A stretch of 64,000 bases of DNA from Anolis sagrei (taxonomy: Eukaryota > Chordata > Lepidosauria > Squamata > Anolidae), in NCBI RefSeq assembly GCF_037176765.1, contig NC_090025.1, positions 91,843,006 to 91,907,005 of the forward strand, given 5' to 3'. Of the stretch, positions 59,910-64,000 are shown one piece after another. Within the stretch, counting starts at the first letter, position 1, and the number at the start of each line of letters is the position of its first letter. The notes below the pieces were generated by a model. It worked only from the letters and a program-made list of their open reading frames with translations. It searched no databases and had not been told where the DNA came from. A program made the translations under genes and the position numbers.

Positions 59910-59915
59910 TTTATT
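59910..59915 (-). terminator. Polyadenylation signal of the unidentified gene
   Basis: AATAAA on the minus strand, 115 bp past the stop at 60030. Supports a real 3' end. Confidence 0.45.
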
Positions 59916-60029
59916 GTGCCACAAAAATGCAGTTTCTGTAACAGGTTGTAGTCCTTATTTTCAGGTGAATGAAGTCTTCAACTGCTTGAGCCTTTAAAAG
60001 AACTGCTTGAAGAAACCTTGCTGTCCCTT

Positions 60030-60065
60030 TTAGTCGTCAGTGGCTATGACAAACTCCTTCTCATT
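60030..60065 (-). CDS. Unidentified gene, last coding exon
   Basis: NEKEFVIATDD and TAA. Acceptor TTTTTCAATCCCAG. Confidence 0.5.
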   Translation of the reverse strand, partial: NEKEFVIATDD

Positions 60066-62913
60066 CTGGGATTGAAAAACAAAAAATAAAGGGAAATAAC
60101 AGGTCAGCATATTATTTATTATTATTTATTAACTTTATTTGTACCCCGCTACCATCTCCCCAAGGGACTCGGTGCGACTTACATGAGGCCGAGCCCAAGC
60201 ACAGCAATAAAAGCAATAAAACATCAATACAAGCAATTAAAAAACATAGACAAAAATACACAACATTATAAAAAAAAACCTTCCTCATCTTGGAAACATT
60301 TAACTTAATGACCTTTCACACTAAAGTTATGACCTGCTTACATAAGAATAAAATCTGAAGAATTGGGCATTGGTTTGACATCTATTATTTAGCAGATTTT
60401 AATATCCTGTCTGTAGAAACTAAATTGCACTATTAATTTAGCTACAAACAAGAAATTGTTTTACTATTTTGTGTGTTTTCTAATGTGTCATAAAATGTGC
60501 TCCCCTGCTAGAGATCACTTAGTTATACTCAGGGCCTTCCACACGGCCATATAAACCAGAATATCAAGGCAGATAATCTAAAATATCTGCTTTGAACTGG
60601 ATTATCTGAGTCACACTGTCAAATAATCCAATCCAATGTGGATTTTATACATCTGTGTGGAAGGGGCCTCAGATTCTCATTTTCCCACATATAAATCCAT
60701 TCTGTTCTAGCTTTTCATTGGTTTGCAGCATTTTGGTTTACATAATTCACCTTTTATTTTCCTAAAGATACACATTTTTCAAACAACATTTTGTAGACAT
60801 TGTCAAAGGCTTTCATGGCCGGAATCACTGGGTGGTTGTAGGTTTTTTCGGGCTATATGGCCATGGTCTAGAGGCATTCTCTCCTGACGTTTCACCTGCA
60901 TCTATGGCAAGCATCCTCAGAGATAGTGAGGTGACAGTTTTGTAGACATTTTGTAGACAGTTTTTCAACTGTGCCCATATTTAAAGAAAGCTTTTCAACT
61001 GAATAAAGTAAATGCTTAGAACTGTATCCAAAGCTGCCATTTAATTTGCATTAATTCCCAATGTGCACATTTTGGGTGTACCCTATGTGCACCTGGAATA
61101 CCATTTTTCCCAAACTGCATTAAAAGCATTACAGGTTTTATGTCTAACTCCACTCTACTTCATGATCAGGTTTAGAAAATACAAATTTTGGAAGCTCAAA
61201 TTGAAAAATTGTTTAATGTATTTATTACCAATCATTCTTTCCACCTGTGTATTGTGTGGATTTTCTCTGACAGTTAAAAAAAAGTTAAAGAACAAAGACA
61301 GTTGGGGTGTGTGCATCATTCCCTGGAAGGGGGAAAATAACCTATTTTATTTTACTGTGGTGACAGGAAGCTGATTTTATCCCACTGGACTAATAATCTA
61401 CAGAGCCATTGTTTGGCACCTTCAGAATATTCTTCACTTTGAGATTGCACCTTGTTCGGTTATCTTCACAAGCTAGCTTGGCACAGCTACTCATTTTAAA
61501 GTGGTAGAGCAGTGCTTTATTGCTGAAATCAGATCTTTTTCTTATTCATAATCATTAATTTTTGCATGAGGGTAGCTCAAAATATAATGCTCCACAGTTT
61601 GATCAAAATACGAGGGGTATTTTTTAGGTAAGGTGCGTTTTGTTGTAGACACTAGTAATTAGCACGCATACTGCATGTGTGGTTCGCTCAGTGATACGGT
61701 TTTTGTCAGCAAGGAACCTGCCTGCTGCAGAAATTCATCGACAGGTTTGTGAAGTGTACGGTGATACTGTTATAAGTGAAAGCAAAGTGCGCAAGTGGGT
61801 ACGACAATTCAAAGATGGCCGTGACAACGTCCATGATGAGGACCGCTCCAGTCGCTCTTCTTTGATTACAGACTATTTGGTGGCTTCAGTTGAAGCGAGT
61901 GAACCTCACATGTGGAGGGTGAGTTGATAGTCTTAAACATTTTTAAAGCACAGAACAGAACCATACAGGTTAGCTACAGAGCGGAAACTGAGCACAGTTG
62001 TTCCCGAGGCATGCCAGTACACGATGGACACGCTCGTTGCGGTATGCGCGCGAACTACTAGTGTCTACAACAAAACGGACCTTACTTAAAAAATACCTCT
62101 CATATATTTTTCTGACAAAATTAGTGCTACTTCTTTTATGTGTACTATTTCATCATCATATTTAATTACTTATCACCCTCCATTTTTCTACATAGTCTCC
62201 CTCAACTTGTCCAACCTTACACCAGCATGGAACAAGTACATGTTCCTCACTGGTACCATGCCTACCCTGTACAATGCATAGCCACTTCCTCTCAACTGTG
62301 GGGGAATAGGTTCATTCTCCCACACGTGGTGGGATTGTAGAAACATTCAGAACTATTATAGTAAAATAAAAAATGTAATGGAAGAAATAATAGGGAAAGA
62401 ATTAATGTGAGATAATGGCAGATTCATGTATCTCACAATAAAGGCAATGGAAGATAACAATTGGACAGAAACCCTAAAATATATAACAGCCGCAATACAG
62501 GCCATGCTAGCCCGAGAATGGAGAGACAATACAAGATGGGATTTAGAAACTTTGGTCTTATCTATCGGAATATATAATCAATGAGTTCATCACAGATGTT
62601 TACGGATGTTCACAACACATTTGTTTTCATGAACCAAGAAATCAGTTACAGCTCATTACTTGTAAAGATAGTTTGCAACAGCCACCATTTTCACAGTTCA
62701 TTACAATTCCCCAGTCTATTGGAAAGACTCTGTAGCCATGGGAGAAACATCAGATTTCAAACATTCAAAAGTACACTTTTCTATCTTTGTTAGTGGCTGA
62801 CTTTGGCTGTTTAAAGATAACACTCACCAGTTTGCCCACTCATTGATTTCAGCTAGCCATCTTTTGATCTGTCTCACAAAACCAGGATCCACATTAAAGT
62901 TGAATCTCTCTGC
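60030..62913 (-). CDS. Unidentified gene, last three coding exons (partial)
   Basis: Exons 62913-62828, 61522-61402 and 60065-60030. The first donor GTGAGT leaves phase 2 and the next acceptor (TGATTTCAG) restores the frame; the second junction is phase 0 (donor GTAGAT, acceptor AATCCCAG). The tail has about 80 residues: FNFNVDPGFVRQIKRWLAEI, a Cys-bearing block (SSCAKLACEDNRTRC), LKVKNILKVP and the end NEKEFVIATDD. AATAAA (59915-59910, minus) follows 115 bp after the stop. The first part vaguely recalls a chemokine C-terminal helix (DP..FV..I..WL) but lacks the usual Cys before DP. 5' exons lie beyond 62913, probably outside the window. Not recognised as any known neighbour. Confidence 0.55.
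60109..60285 (-). mobile_element. L2-like LINE 3' tail
   Basis: ATTATTTATT tail then GTACCCCGCTACCATCTCCC, as at 11645. Lies in the last intron of the unidentified gene. Confidence 0.65.
60534..60670. mobile_element. Palindromic MITE (137 bp)
   Basis: Ends GGGCCTTCCACACGG and complement TGTGTGGAAGGGGCC; interior nearly symmetrical (TCTGCTTTGAACTGG). No coding sequence. Confidence 0.75.
60802..60937 (-). mobile_element. 136-bp hammerhead-only Penelope fragment
   Basis: A 13-bp duplication TTTTGTAGACATT on each side (60789-60801, 60938-60950). Hammerhead at 60883-60923 plus the TTCATGGCCGGAATCACTGG end block. Confidence 0.88.
60883..60923 (-). ncRNA. Hammerhead ribozyme motif
   Basis: Minus strand CTGAGGA, helix II, GAAAC, GTC. 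The last helix II pair and the outer helix I differ from the best copies. Confidence 0.6.
61076..61275. repeat. Local duplication, copy B (second block)
   Basis: Matches 58187-58375, including TGTCTAACTCCACTCTACTT. The first B block lies at 59600-59900. Confidence 0.65.
61402..61522 (-). CDS. Unidentified gene, penultimate exon
   Basis: NKALLYHFKMSSCAKLACED then NRTRCNLKVKNILKVPNNGS. Contains an NRT sequon. Acceptor TGATTTCAG; donor GTAGAT is weak. Confidence 0.55.
61611..62102. mobile_element. Fold-back mariner
   Basis: TA flanks at 61609-61610 and 62103-62104. The left part codes for a mariner N-terminus ([36 protein letters not shown]; 61679-61927). The right part from about 61903 is the inverted 5' end of the same family (compare 1205-1410) in place of a 3' end. 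Non-autonomous; lies in an intron of the unidentified gene. Confidence 0.85.
62270..62580 (+). mobile_element. L1 LINE ORF2 fragment
   Basis: Decayed L1 ORF2 C-terminal sequence (FILPHVVGL next to a stop, then KH-ELL-type). No tail. Confidence 0.5.
62828..62913 (-). CDS. Unidentified gene, third-last exon
   Basis: AERFNFNVDPGFVRQI then KRWLAEINEWAN. Acceptor CTTTAAG with a CTAAT branch-like sequence just upstream; donor GTGAGT. Confidence 0.55.
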
Positions 62914-63234
62914 CTTAAAGAATTAGTACAAGGTAAGGCACTGCATCACAACATGTCTTATTCAGAACTTCTCCTGCTTTCCCCCGCTTTCCCCCTGCCC
63001 ATCTGATGAGGTCCCGAACCAGCATAACCAATAGTGTTGGCTCATGGGAATTGCAGTCCAGTTACATTTAGCATAAAAAGCCAGAAGAGGGGGAAAATGT
63101 GGCAGCACTTTTAAAACTGATTTGTTTTTATTTTAGCACAGTCTCCCTCCTTTTATGATGCCAGACACTTAATGTGGCTAATTCTTTGAAAGTTATTTCT
63201 AGGGAGCAGTATCTGCCAGGTATACCCTCCTCCC

Positions 63235-63420
63235 GCTTCCACCACAGTCACAAACAGAAATGGTGGTGATTAGGGAGAGGGGCTTTTTGGTGGTGCCCCC
63301 CTAACTTCAGAACACCCTCCCTAGGGAGATTAGGCAAACCCCCACACTGTCCTTTCACAGAGATTTGAAAACTTGGATATTCCAGCAAGCATTTGAGAAC
63401 CTGTAGTTCCTATTTATAAA
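63235..63420 (+). mobile_element. L2-like LINE 3' end fragment
   Basis: GGCTTTTTGGTGGTGCCCCC, then NTLPREIRQTPTLS-like codons, as at the end of other L2-like copies. Confidence 0.55.
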
Positions 63421-63436
63421 TGCCCACTCCATAGGT

Positions 63437-64000
63437 CAGCGGTTCTCAACCTGGGGGTTGTGACCCCCAGGGGGGTCGCCTGGCCATTTCAGAGGAGTCT
63501 CAAGGCCGCCTCCGTTGGCCTCACCCCAAGGGCGCAGCCAGACGAGGGCTCCTGCCTTGCTCTCTCGCCATCCAGTGAGGGCGCGGGGCCGGCAAAGAGT
63601 CCTCAGCATGAGGCCTGGCCTCGCGCAAAGCCCGCCTCGCCTGCCTCACTCTCGCCATCCGGTGAGGGCACGGGGCAGGCAAAGGGTCCTCTGCATGAGG
63701 CCTGGCCTCGCGCGAAACCTGCCTCACCTGCCTCACTCTCTCACCATCCGGCGAGGGCGCTGGGCAGGTGAAGGGTCCTCCTCTTGAGGCCTGACCTCAC
63801 GCAAAGCCCGCCTCGCCTGCCTCACTCTCGCCATCCGGTGAGGGCATGGGGCAGGCGAAGGGTCCTCTGCAAGAGGCCTGGCCTCGCGCGAAGCCTGCCT
63901 CACTCTCTCACCATCCGGCGAGGGCGGGGGACAGGCGAAGGGTCCTCCTCTTGAGGCCTGGCCTCACGCAAAGCCCGCCTCACCTGCCTCACTCTCTCAC
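63437..64000. mobile_element. hAT-type element left end, running off the window
   Basis: CAGCGGTTCTCAACCTGGGG opens it, like 38553 and 48657. CCATAGGT (63429-63436) would be the left 8-bp duplication. The interior is the minisatellite below. Confidence 0.65.
63540..64000. repeat. GC-rich minisatellite, about 80-90 bp unit
   Basis: The block CGCCATCCGGTGAGGGC and variants recurs near 63567, 63654, 63742, 63828 and 63908. It continues past the window edge. Open frames on both strands come from composition. Confidence 0.88.

Noticed and set aside
63460-63787. Pro/Ala-rich open frames at the right edge
   Set aside because: Each repeats with the minisatellite unit, so they are compositional.

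Overview
The window looks like nuclear DNA of a squamate reptile, probably an iguanian-type lizard (inference). It holds two conserved vertebrate genes with spliced exons inside a dense mix of repeats typical of lizards: CR1, L2-like, Bov-B/RTE and L1 LINEs, tRNA-derived SINEs with a Bov-B-type tail, Helitrons, hAT and mariner DNA transposons, Penelope-like elements (PLEs) and one young Ty3/gypsy LTR element.

Host genes. TM7SF3 lies on the minus strand from 46409 down to 356. All 12 coding exons can be placed with splice sites and phases that agree, giving a 566-residue protein. MED21 lies on the plus strand from 51536 to 57384 in four coding exons (143 residues). The two genes diverge from start codons about 5.1 kb apart, the same divergent neighbour pair as on human 12p11. 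A third, unidentified minus-strand gene enters from the right: its last three coding exons (62913-62828, 61522-61402, 60065-60030) share one frame across both junctions and are followed by a polyadenylation signal.

Region by region. 1-46.4 kb is TM7SF3, whose introns are filled with transposons: a mariner (1.2 kb), PLE copies (2.9, 9.8, 34.4 kb), L2-like and CR1 LINEs, a 1.06-kb inverted-repeat element with a perfect 114-bp palindrome (8.6-9.66 kb), Helitrons, a 1.1-kb pyrimidine/purine tract (14.5-15.55 kb), the Ty3/gypsy element (16.6-21.8 kb), a second PLE lineage interrupted by a Helitron and a CR1 (23-25.1 kb), a hAT fossil (32.0-33.4 kb), an L1 tail, Bov-B tails and a Helitron with a 290-bp tandem module (42.7-43.8 kb). 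46.3-46.7 kb is the CpG-rich TM7SF3 promoter. 46.7-51.3 kb is repeat-filled spacer. 51.4-57.7 kb is MED21. 57.7-64 kb holds a decayed local duplication, the unidentified gene, a fold-back mariner and, at the right edge, a hAT element with a GC-rich minisatellite.

The most unusual system is the Penelope-like family. Many copies carry a hammerhead-ribozyme motif of about 41 nt with CTGAGGA and GAAAC cores and a 6-bp helix II. Some insertions are only 99-136 bp of hammerhead-bearing sequence with their own target-site duplications. One is a head-to-head hammerhead pair, several are fold-backs, and one 2.7-kb insertion is circularly permuted: it starts and ends inside the reverse-transcriptase gene, repeats about 57 bp at its ends, has the hammerhead in the middle and is flanked by a target-site duplication. 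This is the structure expected if a circular (or head-to-tail) RNA was copied into the genome slightly more than once round.
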